A stretch of 64,000 nt of DNA from PHAA01 sp034927445 (GTDB lineage Bacteria > Bacillota > Syntrophomonadia > Syntrophomonadales > Syntrophomonadaceae): contig JAYFPZ010000022.1 of NCBI GenBank assembly GCA_034927445.1, positions 1 to 64,000 on the forward strand, written 5' to 3'. The translations under genes were made by a program, and so were the position numbers. Under the pieces are notes generated by a model. The model was not told where the DNA came from and made no database searches. It saw nothing but the letters and a program-made list of their open reading frames with translations. The first letter of the stretch is position 1. Each line of letters opens with the position of its first letter. This document shows, one piece after another, positions 1 to 7,215 of this stretch.

Positions 1-303
1 TATTCGGGAGGTTAGATCATACCCTATGAACCAGCGATAGGCTATGTTCATATCAATCTCTTTTACGGTTTGTCTCAGTGATTTGATACCATACAAATGT
101 TGAATCAAAACCATTTTCACCAGCACTACCGGATCGACGGCAGGTCTGCCGTTATCTTCGCAATACAGATGCTCCACTAAATCATAAATGTGGTTGAATT
201 CAACTACCCGATCAATTTTTCTTAAAAGATGATCCTGGGGGACCATACCCTCCAGGTCAACCAGTTGCATGTTGTTTCTTAGGTTTTTCGCACGTTCCAG
301 CAT
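1..303 (-). CDS. IS1182-type transposase, N-terminal part (cut by window edge)
   Basis: The frame is open from an ATG at 303 down to base 1, giving 101 residues with no stop, so the C-terminal part lies outside the window. The start reads MLERAKNLRNN and is followed by a segment around LVKMVLIQHLYGIKSLRQT and NIAYRWFIGYDL. This is the DUF772 N-terminal domain seen in IS1182/IS5-like DDE transposases, which cut and join DNA at element ends. The catalytic DDE residues are not visible because they lie further on. The element end is probably near 370-380, just upstream of a GC-rich hairpin at 391-410. Family assignment is from memory of the domain; no terminal repeat pair can be checked because one end is missing. 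Confidence 0.8.
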   Translation of the reverse strand, partial: MLERAKNLRNNMQLVDLEGMVPQDHLLRKIDRVVEFNHIYDLVEHLYCEDNGRPAVDPVVLVKMVLIQHLYGIKSLRQTVKEIDMNIAYRWFIGYDLTSRI

Positions 304-390
304 TTTTCATCACCCATTATATTTTACCATAGGCAGCACAAAACCCCCGCTATTTCTTGCGATTTAACAGGAGTTCTTTGACAGTCTGCA

Positions 391-414
391 GCCGGGGAAC
401 TAGCCCCGGCTTTA
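391..414 (+). terminator. GC-rich hairpin H1
   Basis: Seven-bp arms GCCGGGG (391-397) and CCCCGGC (404-410) enclose a 6-nt loop and are followed by TTTATT. It looks like an intrinsic terminator read left to right. It lies just outside the transposase end and is nearly identical to hairpins at 756-777 and 1086-1109. Confidence 0.6.
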
Positions 415-518
415 TTGTGCCTAGGCAAATAATAGTTTTTCGTTCACAAAAATCCCAACAAAAACATATATTAATCTAAATAGTAATTATTTTAAAGAAT
501 CAAGGAGGCTGAGCCGTA

Positions 519-737
519 TTGACTAAATTAAGAAGAGGCCGTGTTCCTTGTAGTTGTCCACGAGGTTTCAAGGGCCGGTATACTGTGGTTAGAGGGGATA
601 CCATGTATTTCATAGCTAAACGCTATGGTATCCGCTTGCAGAGTCTAATCAATGCCAATCCGCATATTACTAACCCGAATTGGATTTACCCAGGAGATGT
701 ACTATGTGTTCCGTCGTGTAAAACGTGTAAAAGGTAA
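519..737 (+). CDS. Small LysM-domain protein
   Basis: The product has 72 residues. Almost all of it is one LysM peptidoglycan-binding module (about residues 19-66): YTVVRGDTMYFIAKRYGI, then LINANPHI and IYPGDVLCVP. There is no signal peptide or transmembrane segment. Cysteines cluster at both ends (CSC near residue 11-13, CKTC near the C-terminus). The TTG start is chosen because AAGGAGG sits at 502-508, 10 nt upstream. Short LysM proteins without a secretion signal in spore formers are often spore-coat or cortex-associated, so a role on the spore is inferred, not shown. The gene stands alone between the IS remnant and hairpin 756-777. Confidence 0.8.
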   Translation: MTKLRRGRVPCSCPRGFKGRYTVVRGDTMYFIAKRYGIRLQSLINANPHITNPNWIYPGDVLCVPSCKTCKR

Positions 738-755
738 AAGGGAGTTGAGAATTTT

Positions 756-777
756 GGCCGGGGACTGCGCCCCGGCC
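756..777 (+). terminator. GC-rich hairpin H2 after the LysM gene
   Basis: Perfect 8-bp arms GGCCGGGG (756-763) and CCCCGGCC (770-777) lie 19 bases after the LysM stop. The T-tract is poor (GCCCGTTTT), so termination would be weak. It belongs to the same hairpin family as 391-410 and 1086-1105. Confidence 0.5.
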
Positions 778-844
778 GCCCGTTTTACTCTTATCAATAA
801 TGTTAAGCCTTGTAATTAAGGTTTACATCAGTTATACTTAAAAA

Positions 845-1052
845 GCTTTGGCGGAGAAGTTTGGTTTACTGTTTAAAGCTAATGGTTTCTTACCCAGGTG
901 TTTATCAGTTAAGTTTATTTGAGTTTTTGGTGAATTCGTTTACTGGAGGTTTAAAAAAAGCTTTTTCCTTAATACCCCTATCAGGTTTTAGGGTTCGGAT
1001 AAATCGGTTAATAAGTCATTGTCCAGTTTTTCAAGCGCTTCTCCGCCATTGC
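845..1052. mobile_element. Possible MITE: 208 bp with 15-bp terminal inverted repeats
   Basis: The left end GCTTTGGCGGAGAAG (845-859) and the reverse complement of the right end, GCAATGGCGGAGAAG (1038-1052), match at 13 of 15 positions. The interior is AT-rich, has no convincing gene and lies in a non-genic stretch crowded with other element debris. A clear target-site duplication is not visible. This is the pattern of a small non-autonomous transposable element, but a single copy cannot prove mobility. The 65-codon frame inside it (861-1058) has no ribosome-binding site and is not called. Confidence 0.4.
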
Positions 1053-1085
1053 ATATAAATTTGGCGGGGAATTTTGTATTTTCAG

Positions 1086-1109
1086 GCCGGGGACTAATCC
1101 CCGGCTTTT
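1086..1109. terminator. GC-rich hairpin H3
   Basis: Arms GCCGGGGA (1086-1093) and TCCCCGGC (1098-1105) with a 4-nt loop are followed by TTTT on the plus strand. On the minus strand it lies directly after the stop of the gene remnant at 1113. It is the third copy of the hairpin also found at 391 and 756. Confidence 0.6.
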
Positions 1110-1112
1110 GTG

Positions 1113-1208
1113 TTATTCTCCCGACGCTGCTTTCCCGTCGACATAGGATTCGCCAAGAATAAAGGCGATAATCACTCCAGTGATCCAGGCATAGGCCTCA
1201 GATTCCAT
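1113..1208 (-). pseudogene. C-terminal remnant of a small membrane protein, fused to intron sequence
   Basis: On the minus strand a frame ending at 1113 encodes AYAWITGVIIAFILGES followed by YVDGKAASGE and a stop. It reads like the hydrophobic C-terminal helix and tail of a real small membrane protein (holin-like proteins have such tails, but I cannot name the family). The preceding bases are group II intron sequence, so the in-frame ATG at 1208 is accidental and the true N-terminus is lost. It is best explained as a gene fragment joined to an intron fragment by deletion. Confidence 0.5.
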
Positions 1209-1303
1209 CTCACGATGGACACCCTTGCTCTTGGCTAACGGTTGGCACTACCAGCCCCCGTATCGGACTTTCACCGACTAGCGTGCGCCCATGCCGGGCG
1301 CAC
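1196..1303 (-). mobile_element. 5' end of a bacterial group IIC intron (domain I fragment)
   Basis: Reading the minus strand from 1303, the sequence starts GTGCGCCCGGCATGGGCGC, continues with a GTGAAAGTCC segment, then GCAAGGGTGTCC and GATGGAATCTGA. These blocks, in this order and spacing, match the 5' end of group IIC self-splicing introns such as the Oceanobacillus iheyensis intron as I remember it. Homology ends near 1196. Domains II to VI and the reverse-transcriptase gene are absent, so it cannot splice. Its first base follows immediately on the T-tract of the groEL terminator (1304-1351), the preferred insertion site of class C introns. Confidence 0.75.
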
Positions 1304-1351
1304 AAAAGAAAGAGGCCGCCCAAAAGTTCAGTGACTTAATGAACGGCCTCT
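1304..1351 (-). terminator. groEL transcription terminator
   Basis: On the minus strand the arms AGAGGCCG (1344-1351) and CGGCCTCT (1311-1318) pair and are followed by TTCTTTT. An inner pairing GTTCA/TGAAC extends the structure. It lies about 90 bases after the groEL stop. The plus strand also has a T-rich run after the stem (1356-1362), so it may work both ways. Confidence 0.75.
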
Positions 1352-1442
1352 AATATTTTTTTGTCAGAAAATGTGACTTAAATGTGACTTTTTGAAAATT
1401 CCAGTTCTTTGAATACCGGAATATAGGGGATAGAGGGCAGGC

Positions 1443-3098
1443 TTACATCATGCCGCCCATGCCGCCTCCCATACCGCCCATGCCGCCGCCCATGCCGGCA
1501 CCCATGCCTTTGTCTTCGCCGGGCTTCTCGGAAACGATGGCTTCGGTGGTCAGTACCATGGAGGCTATACTGGCCGCATTCTGGACTGCGGAACGGGTAA
1601 CCTTGGCAGGATCGATAATCCCTGCTTTAATCATGTCTTCGTAGACATTGGTCAGGGCGTTGAATCCTATTCCGGCTTGCTGAACCTGGGCTTCTTTTAC
1701 TTTTTCAACCACTACGGAACCTTCGATACCAGCATTGTTGGCAATCTGGCGCAGAGGTTCTTCCATGGCTTTTTCAACCAGTTTAACGCCGGTTAATTCG
1801 TCACCTTTGGCTTCCACTTTTTCAATTGCTTTCATGGCGCTGATAAGAGCTACTCCGCCGCCGGATACGATGCCTTCCTCAACCGCTGCTTTGGTGGCTG
1901 CCAGAGCGTCTTCAATGCGGTGTTTCTTTTCTTTCAGTTCAGTTTCGGTAGCGGCGCCAACCTTAATGATGGCAACCCCGCCGGACAATTTGGCCATTCT
2001 TTCCTGCAGCTTTTCCCGGTCATATTCAGAATCGCTTTCAGCCAGCTGTTTCTTAATGTTGGCGATACGGTTCTTTACTTCTTCTTCAGTGCCGGCTCCG
2101 TCAACAATAATAGTTTCATCTTTCTTAACCACTACTTTGTTGGCCCGACCCAGCATATCCAGAGTTACACTTTCCATTTTGAGGCCGATATCTTCGGATA
2201 CAACCTGACCTTTGGTCAATACCGCTATATCTTCCAACATGGCTTTTCTTCTCTCCCCAAAAGCGGGAGCTTTGACCGCAACACACATAAATGTTCCCTT
2301 TAGTTTATTTACAATTATGGTGGAAAGAGCTTCACCTTCTACATCCTCGGCAATAATAAGCAAAGGTTTACCGCTTTGAACAACTTTTTCGAGAACGGGC
2401 AGAACTTCTCCAATTGCGGCAATCTTCTTATCAGTGATTAAAATGTAGGGATTGTCCAGACTTGCTTCCATTTTATCGGTATCGGTAATCATATACATGG
2501 AGATGTAACCACGATCGAAATTCATACCTTCCACAACTTCCAGGGAAGTACCTACGGAATTGGATTCTTCTACGGTGATAACCCCGTCCCGGCCAACTTT
2601 TTCCATAGCATCAGCAATCAGGTCGCCGATCTCGGTATCACTGGCACTGATAGCGGCAACCTGGGAAATAGCTTCTTTGGACTCTACCGGTTTGCTGATT
2701 ACCTGGATTTCATCAATAGCCGCCTTAACCGCTTTTTCAATGCCTTTTCTCATGATCATGGGATTGGCGCCAGCGGCGACATTTTTAAGACCTTCCTTAA
2801 TCATAGCCTGAGCCAAAACGGTGGCGGTGGTAGTTCCATCACCAGCTACATCATTGGTTTTGATAGCCACTTCTTTCACCAACTGGCATCCTAGATTTTC
2901 CCAGGGATCTTCCAGATCAATATCACGGGCAATCGTAACACCATCATTGGTAATTGTGGGTGATCCGAATTTTCTATCCAGAACAACATTTCTGCCCTTG
3001 GGGCCAAGTGTCACTTTAACGGTATTGGCCAGGGTGTCAACTCCCTTTTCCAGAGCCCTTCTGGCATCTTCCCCAAATTTAATCTCTTTGGAAAACAT
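1443..3098 (-). CDS. groL: Chaperonin GroEL (60 kDa)
   Basis: This is the large subunit of the GroEL/GroES folding machine, a double seven-membered ring in the cytoplasm that encloses and refolds proteins using ATP. The 551 residues are the family's normal length. Visible marks are the nucleotide-binding GDGTTTATVLAQ segment near residue 86, the EEGIVSGGGVALI segment near 405-420, and the glycine-methionine repeat tail from about residue 531. The ATG start follows AAGGAGGT. It is the second gene of groES-groEL, 23 bases after groES, and shares the CIRCE-controlled promoter at 3478-3506. Nothing is unusual in the protein. Confidence 0.98.
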   Translation of the reverse strand: MFSKEIKFGEDARRALEKGVDTLANTVKVTLGPKGRNVVLDRKFGSPTITNDGVTIARDIDLEDPWENLGCQLVKEVAIKTNDVAGDGTTTATVLAQAMIKEGLKNVAAGANPMIMRKGIEKAVKAAIDEIQVISKPVESKEAISQVAAISASDTEIGDLIADAMEKVGRDGVITVEESNSVGTSLEVVEGMNFDRGYISMYMITDTDKMEASLDNPYILITDKKIAAIGEVLPVLEKVVQSGKPLLIIAEDVEGEALSTIIVNKLKGTFMCVAVKAPAFGERRKAMLEDIAVLTKGQVVSEDIGLKMESVTLDMLGRANKVVVKKDETIIVDGAGTEEEVKNRIANIKKQLAESDSEYDREKLQERMAKLSGGVAIIKVGAATETELKEKKHRIEDALAATKAAVEEGIVSGGGVALISAMKAIEKVEAKGDELTGVKLVEKAMEEPLRQIANNAGIEGSVVVEKVKEAQVQQAGIGFNALTNVYEDMIKAGIIDPAKVTRSAVQNAASIASMVLTTEAIVSEKPGEDKGMGAGMGGGMGGMGGGMGGMM

Positions 3099-3121
3099 CT
3101 ATGTAACCTCCTTAATATTAA

Positions 3122-3412
3122 TTAAACTAATTTTGCGAGAATATCCCGTTCAGATAAGATCAACACGGTTTCGTCCAGAATCTTTACTTCCATTCCGCCG
3201 TATTTGGAAAAGATGATTTTATCTCCTACAGCAATATCCATAGGTACTCTTTCACCTTTCTCGTTGAGAGGTCCGGGACCTACTGCCATAACTTCAGCTT
3301 CCTGAGGTTTTTCTTTAGCAGTGTCAGGCACAAACAGCCCGCTCTTGGTTTTCTGCTCTGCTACCTCGGTTACTTTTACAATCACCCGGTCACCTAACGG
3401 TTTAATGTTCAC
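3122..3412 (-). CDS. groS: Co-chaperonin GroES (10 kDa)
   Basis: GroES is the lid of the GroEL chamber, a heptamer that binds the open ring and triggers folding. The product has 96 residues and starts MNIKPLGDRVIVKV. The GTG at 3412 is chosen because AAAGGAGGC lies 6 bases upstream and the resulting length fits the family; a longer frame upstream adds only a non-conserved tail. The mobile loop (about residues 17-32) and the final IAKLV end are present. It is the first gene of the groESL operon. Confidence 0.97.
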   Translation of the reverse strand: MNIKPLGDRVIVKVTEVAEQKTKSGLFVPDTAKEKPQEAEVMAVGPGPLNEKGERVPMDIAVGDKIIFSKYGGMEVKILDETVLILSERDILAKLV

Positions 3413-3438
3413 AGGGATGCCTCCTTTATTATTTGTTG

Positions 3439-3465
3439 TTAGCACTCGTCAGTTGCGAGTGCTAA
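3439..3465. promoter_or_regulatory. CIRCE operator (HrcA binding site)
   Basis: The sequence is a perfect CIRCE: TTAGCACTC (3439-3447), nine bases, GAGTGCTAA (3457-3465). HrcA represses heat-shock chaperone operons by binding this site. It lies between the promoter and the groES start, in the early transcribed region. hrcA itself is not in this window. Confidence 0.97.
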
Positions 3466-3477
3466 TATACATTTATT

Positions 3478-3506
3478 ATAATAGGCAAGATCAGCCTAGT
3501 ATACAA
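3478..3506 (-). promoter_or_regulatory. Sigma-A promoter of groES-groEL
   Basis: On the minus strand TTGTAT (3501-3506) and TATTAT (3478-3483) are separated by exactly 17 bases. The predicted start falls just before or within the CIRCE element, which explains repression. Confidence 0.8.
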
Positions 3507-3627
3507 ATCATAATACCTGCTAAATTTGCCCATTATTTTCGTTTAATATTATTCTCCTGCCATTTTCCTTTTATACCTTCAAATAGCTTTAATTTTTAAA
3601 AATTAAAACGGCGCTGACCGCAAGAAA

Positions 3628-3720
3628 TGGGACAAAAGGTGGGACAAGGGGACAGGGGCTCTGCACCCCCAAGATTGAACGGATATCCTGGGGGACAACG
3701 GACCTGTCCCCCGGTCGGGG
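3628..3720. repeat. GGGGACA-type inverted repeat region
   Basis: The segment carries repeated GGGACA blocks and a long-range inverted repeat (GGGGACAGG near 3648 and CCTGTCCCC near 3702). Similar GGACA/TGTCC hairpins occur at 14567-14596 and around 49981-50043. The family is unknown to me; it may be a dispersed repeat that doubles as terminator for mog. The 69-codon frame through it is not called. Confidence 0.4.
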
Positions 3721-3721
3721 A

Positions 3722-4213
3722 TTAACCCTGACCGCATTCCGTGCTGGAGCCGATGATAATATCCAGGCCATGGTCCAGCGCCGGTAAAATCGCCTCAATG
3801 GATTCCCGCACTCCCTTGATACTGCCCGGCAGATTGATAATAAGGGTCTTGCCCCTGATTCCGGCTACTGCCCGTGAGAGCATGGCCTTGGGGGTTTGCT
3901 GCAGGCCATAATAACGGATGGCTTCCGGTATACCGGGAGTAAGTTTATCCAATATTGCCAAGGTGGCCTCAGGTGTAACATCCCGGCTGGAAAATCCTGT
4001 ACCCCCGGAAGTAAAAAGCACATCCAGTCCCAGCTCATCGCTGGCATATTTAAGTTTTTCCATAATTACTGCTTTTTCATCAGGGATGATGTCATAAAAG
4101 TCAAATTGAAAATTCCGGTCAGCCAGCATATCCCTAATCTGCCGACCGCTTCCGTCTTCGCGTTCACCCCGGGAACCCTTGTCGCTCATTATCAATATAC
4201 CCGCTTTATACAC
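3722..4213 (-). CDS. mog: Molybdopterin adenylyltransferase (MogA/MoaB fold)
   Basis: The 163-residue protein belongs to the MogA/MoaB family, which activates molybdopterin by adenylation before metal insertion. The hallmark TSGGTGFSSRDVTPEA lies at about residues 69-84, with the start KAGILIMSDKGSRGEREDGSG and the NLPGS segment near 127. The ATG start overlaps the moaC-MOSC stop by 8 bases, showing translational coupling. It is the last gene of the small protein-moaA-moaC/MOSC-mog operon. A pure MoaB role cannot be separated from MogA by sequence alone, but it is the only such gene here. Confidence 0.93.
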   Translation of the reverse strand: MYKAGILIMSDKGSRGEREDGSGRQIRDMLADRNFQFDFYDIIPDEKAVIMEKLKYASDELGLDVLFTSGGTGFSSRDVTPEATLAILDKLTPGIPEAIRYYGLQQTPKAMLSRAVAGIRGKTLIINLPGSIKGVRESIEAILPALDHGLDIIIGSSTECGQG

Positions 4214-5141
4214 AGACCAGCACCTCCACCGGATCTCCTTTTTTTATCATTCCTCCGGCCATTACTTTACAGAAAAGGCCTTCATAAGGTAAAAGGCTTA
4301 TTCCCAGAGTTCTGGTCACCACGCTGGGATGATCTTCCTTGCCCACCTGGGTGACCTCAAGGACTGTATCAGCCCCTATCTTAAGCCTGCTTCCTACCCC
4401 CACTTGGCTCAGGTCAATTGCTTCAATCAAAAGGTTTTCGGCAAACTGCCCCGGTCCAATATTCAAACCTTGCTGCCGGTTTACTGTAAGAACGCTCTCC
4501 CAGCTGAGGCAGGTTACCTGTCTTCCCCAATCCCCGGCATGACCATCATTCTTTATGCCGAAACCGAATATCACTTCAGCCGCATCGACTTCATGCTTCA
4601 ACTGGCCCCGTGAGGGACTGATGCAAATCGAATGCAGTCGGCCCATTTTATGCTGCACTTGGTTATCGGAGTTCCTAAGCAGATGCCCGCTTTTACCGCC
4701 GGATTTCTCCAGCAGCTGTATATCTATTATTTCCATCCAGCGGTCAATGGCCTTGCACATATCATAAACTGTCAAAGCTGCTACTGACGCGGCAGTTATT
4801 GCCTCCATTTCCACCCCGGTCTTGCCGGTGGTCCTGACCTGGGAGCGAATAATCAAGGCATTTCCATCTTCGTTAAACTCGTACTCTATATCCACGCTCG
4901 TGAGCATAAGCGGATGACACATGGGTATAAGGCTGGGGGTTTGTTTAGCCCCCATGATACCGGCAACCTGTGCCACTGCCAGCACGTCGCCCTTCTTTAT
5001 GCCGCCCTCCCGGATAGCACTTAGGGTCTGCGGAAGCATACGAACTATTGCCTGCGCCCGTGCCACCCGGACCGTATCCGCTTTATCACTTACATCCACC
5101 ATGCGGGCATAGCCATGCTCATTGATATGAGTAAGCTCCAT
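4206..5141 (-). CDS. moaC: MoaC-MOSC fusion protein
   Basis: Residues 1-157 are a complete MoaC, cyclic pyranopterin monophosphate synthase, acting with MoaA in the first step of molybdenum cofactor synthesis. MCHPLMLTSVDI lies at 74-85 and EMEAITAASVAALTVYDMCK at 111-130, including the catalytic Asp127 and Lys130. Residues 165-311 are a MOSC domain with HAGDWGRQV (201-209) and GPGQFAENLL (229-238). MOSC domains often act in cofactor or sulfur handling. Where MOSC proteins usually have a conserved cysteine after GKE, this one reads GKED (267-270). Cysteines at 291 and 310 are elsewhere. The gene begins 3 bases after the moaA stop. Fusions of MoaC with MOSC are known in Clostridia; the missing cysteine is my observation. 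Confidence 0.93.
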   Translation of the reverse strand: MELTHINEHGYARMVDVSDKADTVRVARAQAIVRMLPQTLSAIREGGIKKGDVLAVAQVAGIMGAKQTPSLIPMCHPLMLTSVDIEYEFNEDGNALIIRSQVRTTGKTGVEMEAITAASVAALTVYDMCKAIDRWMEIIDIQLLEKSGGKSGHLLRNSDNQVQHKMGRLHSICISPSRGQLKHEVDAAEVIFGFGIKNDGHAGDWGRQVTCLSWESVLTVNRQQGLNIGPGQFAENLLIEAIDLSQVGVGSRLKIGADTVLEVTQVGKEDHPSVVTRTLGISLLPYEGLFCKVMAGGMIKKGDPVEVLVCV

Positions 5142-5144
5142 CTG

Positions 5145-6122
5145 TTATCCTCCTATTTGGTACATCTTGCGCCGGTTTTCCTGGCCCCAGCCAGCATTCA
5201 TATTATGCCTTGCCGGCTTGCTATTAATCGTTTGGAGGAATAAATCTCCCAGTTCCTTGTCGGTGGCGCCATTTTCCATAGCCGTCTTCAGATCGGTTTC
5301 AGTCCGGTCATAAAGACAACCCCGCAGTTTCCCTTCGGCAGTCATGCGAATCCGGTTGCATTCACTGCAAAAATGATTGCTCATGGGACTTATGAACCCT
5401 ACCGAACCTTGACCGCCTTCAAATCGGTAATACTTAGCCGGGCCACAGCCGGCTACCTTGCCCTCCACCAGGGTATATTTTTGTTTTATCAGGTTTTTAG
5501 TCTCAAGACTGGTTACAATATTTTTCTCGTCCCAGAATTCCAGGTTACCAACCGGCATAAACTCAATAAACCTGACGTGTAAAGGATTATTGTAAGCCAA
5601 GTCGGCAAAATCCAAAATCTCGTTGTCATTAAAGCCTTTTATCAGTACGGTATTGATCTTAACCGGATGCATAGCCAACGCCAGTGCTTTATCTATGGCT
5701 CGGTCAACATCACCCAGTTTTCCCTCACGGGTTATATACTTATATTTTTCCTCAACCAGCGTATCCAGGCTGAAATTAACGCGGTTTAAACCCGCCGCCT
5801 GCAGTTCTTCCGCCATATCATAAAACAGAATGCCGTTGGTGGTCAGGGATAAATCGTCAATGGCGGGGATTGCGCGAATGTAGGAAATTAATTGACAGAT
5901 GTTCTTTCTAACCAGCGGTTCTCCTCCGGTTAGGCGTACTTTGCGAATACCGACCCGGGCAGCTACCCGTACCAGGCGAGCAATGGCCTCCAGGGATAAT
6001 ATAGCGGAATGTTCCAGCTTTTCTACCCCTTCGTAGGGCATACAGTAGCGGCAACGCAGGTTGCATCGATCCGTGATGGATATACGCAGATAATCGATAT
6101 TTCTGCCATTGGCATCAACCAT
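5145..6122 (-). CDS. moaA: GTP 3',8-cyclase MoaA
   Basis: MoaA is a radical SAM enzyme that turns GTP into the precursor of cyclic pyranopterin monophosphate. The 325 residues show the first [4Fe-4S] motif CNLRCRYC (Cys20, 24, 27), the second cluster ligands Cys252, Cys255 and Cys269, and the C-terminal Gly-Gly needed for activity. The ATG start is preceded by GGGAGG. It precedes moaC-MOSC by 3 bases and follows a small conserved gene and a riboswitch-like leader. In a syntroph the cofactor would serve formate dehydrogenases, a context inference. Confidence 0.97.
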   Translation of the reverse strand: MVDANGRNIDYLRISITDRCNLRCRYCMPYEGVEKLEHSAILSLEAIARLVRVAARVGIRKVRLTGGEPLVRKNICQLISYIRAIPAIDDLSLTTNGILFYDMAEELQAAGLNRVNFSLDTLVEEKYKYITREGKLGDVDRAIDKALALAMHPVKINTVLIKGFNDNEILDFADLAYNNPLHVRFIEFMPVGNLEFWDEKNIVTSLETKNLIKQKYTLVEGKVAGCGPAKYYRFEGGQGSVGFISPMSNHFCSECNRIRMTAEGKLRGCLYDRTETDLKTAMENGATDKELGDLFLQTINSKPARHNMNAGWGQENRRKMYQIGG

Positions 6123-6217
6123 TAATAATCATCCTCCCAGCCTTGCTTATGTATTTCATTTCGACCGGGCTTGTCCTGCCTAAGAACCGGATGCCGCCGT
6201 AAATGTCGGCAAATTCC

Positions 6218-6394
6218 CTAAAAACAGCCTAATTCACAGGCATATATCTTGATTTTTGCTTCGTCACAAGCCTTTCCGACCACAATATAATTAATCCCTA
6301 ATTCTTCAGCCAGGCGATGAGCGTCACTGCAGCTTATTTTCCCCTGGGGGGCCAGTTCTTTCAATTTCTGCATAAGTTCTTTTTTTTCCTCCAC
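6218..6394 (-). CDS. Small conserved protein ending in CELGCF
   Basis: The 58-residue product reads like a small winged-helix or coupling protein: a helix (KKELMQKLKELA), then ISCSDAHRLAEELGI and VGKACDEAKIKI, ending ACELGCF. I have seen similar short proteins in clostridial cofactor operons but know no function. The GTG at 6394 is chosen because GGAGGTG lies at 6401-6407 with good spacing. Longer frames upstream run through the terminator hairpin of the leader and are unlikely. It is the first gene after the leader at 6408-6561 and probably co-transcribed with moaA, 95 bases on. The C-terminal CxxxC suggests metal or sulfur binding. Confidence 0.7.
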   Translation of the reverse strand: MEEKKELMQKLKELAPQGKISCSDAHRLAEELGINYIVVGKACDEAKIKIYACELGCF

Positions 6395-6407
6395 CCTCAA
6401 CACCTCC

Positions 6408-6555
6408 AAAAATAAACGCCCCATTAAAGGGCGCATCCCAACAATATAGCACTCCTTTCCCACTGGAGGCGTAATCGTTTCCAATCACACCCTGGCGTTC
6501 AAATACCTTAGCCAAGCCTTAGGCAACTTGAATCGGAGCTTATCTAATTGCATTT
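6408..6555 (-). promoter_or_regulatory. Structured leader with terminator; possible Moco riboswitch
   Basis: Between the promoter and the small gene lies a leader of about 150 nt. It contains CGCCTCC...AAGGAGTG hairpin halves and ends in a hairpin (GCGCCC 6429-6434, GGGCGT 6416-6421) followed by TTATTTTT that abuts the ribosome-binding site. That is the layout of a transcription-terminating riboswitch. Its position before moa genes suggests the Moco/Tuco RNA; I could not match the full consensus by eye, so the ligand is an inference. Confidence 0.5.
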
Positions 6556-6584
6556 ATTATACAATATGGGTCATTTCATAGCAA
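6556..6584 (-). promoter_or_regulatory. Sigma-A promoter of the moa operon
   Basis: On the minus strand TTGCTA (6579-6584) and TATAAT (6556-6561) are separated by 17 bases. Transcription would begin near 6549 and run through the structured leader. Confidence 0.75.
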
Positions 6585-6627
6585 TAATCAACATTTTTAT
6601 CCAAGCTGAGCGCCCGTTCGCGGCCTG

Positions 6628-7209
6628 CTAAAAGAAATCCCAATCGACGGCCAGTTCTGATTTCTCCGTCACAATCCAATGTACGGCCACATCTCCGGCA
6701 TGAGGGTATATATTGTCAACCACCTGAAAATCATAACCGACACCACAAATAAATGTATTTTTCGACAAACCTTTCAGGAAACGATCATAATAGCCCCTGC
6801 CATATCCCAACCGGAAACCGTGGCCATCAAATACCAGGGCCGGTACTATTACCACATCAATAGCCGGGAAAGATACCGCCGTCCCCACCGGCTCCCTGAT
6901 ACTGAAAACCCCGGGGCGGGTATGCTGCCAGCCGGTAAACTCAACCACAGCCAAATCTCCTTGCTCCACCCGGGGAAGGAAAATCGTTTTGCCCAGTTGG
7001 GCCTGCTCTTCCCAAAAAGCATCCAGTCCCACTTCATTGCCTATACAGGCGTAGCCCATAATGCTGCGGGCTTTATGCAGCGGCTCCAATTGGGATAATT
7101 TACGGCTTATCAAGCGGCTGTACCCGGCAACCTGGTCACTGCTAAGACCGGCTCTGCGTTCACTCATTTGTTTTCTGAGCGCTCGGCGTTTGGCACCTTG
7201 TTCCTCCAT
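6628..7209 (-). CDS. 5-formyltetrahydrofolate cyclo-ligase
   Basis: The enzyme converts 5-formyl-THF to 5,10-methenyl-THF with ATP and so recovers folate trapped in a dead-end form. The 193 residues are standard length. The N-terminal helix KRRALRKQMSERR, the VVIVPALVFDGHGFRLGYG segment and the GRGYYDRFL signature (about residues 138-146) identify the family. The ATG follows AGAGGTAG. It starts right after the lgt stop (6 bases apart) and forms the end of that operon. Confidence 0.94.
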   Translation of the reverse strand: MEEQGAKRRALRKQMSERRAGLSSDQVAGYSRLISRKLSQLEPLHKARSIMGYACIGNEVGLDAFWEEQAQLGKTIFLPRVEQGDLAVVEFTGWQHTRPGVFSIREPVGTAVSFPAIDVVIVPALVFDGHGFRLGYGRGYYDRFLKGLSKNTFICGVGYDFQVVDNIYPHAGDVAVHWIVTEKSELAVDWDFF

Positions 7210-7215
7210 ATCATG

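Noticed and set aside
861..1058. 65-codon frame inside the MITE-like element
   Set aside because: No ribosome-binding site, composition unlike a protein, and it spans the inverted-repeat element.
3589..3798. 69-codon frame downstream of mog
   Set aside because: It runs through a hairpin repeat region and overlaps mog in another frame.
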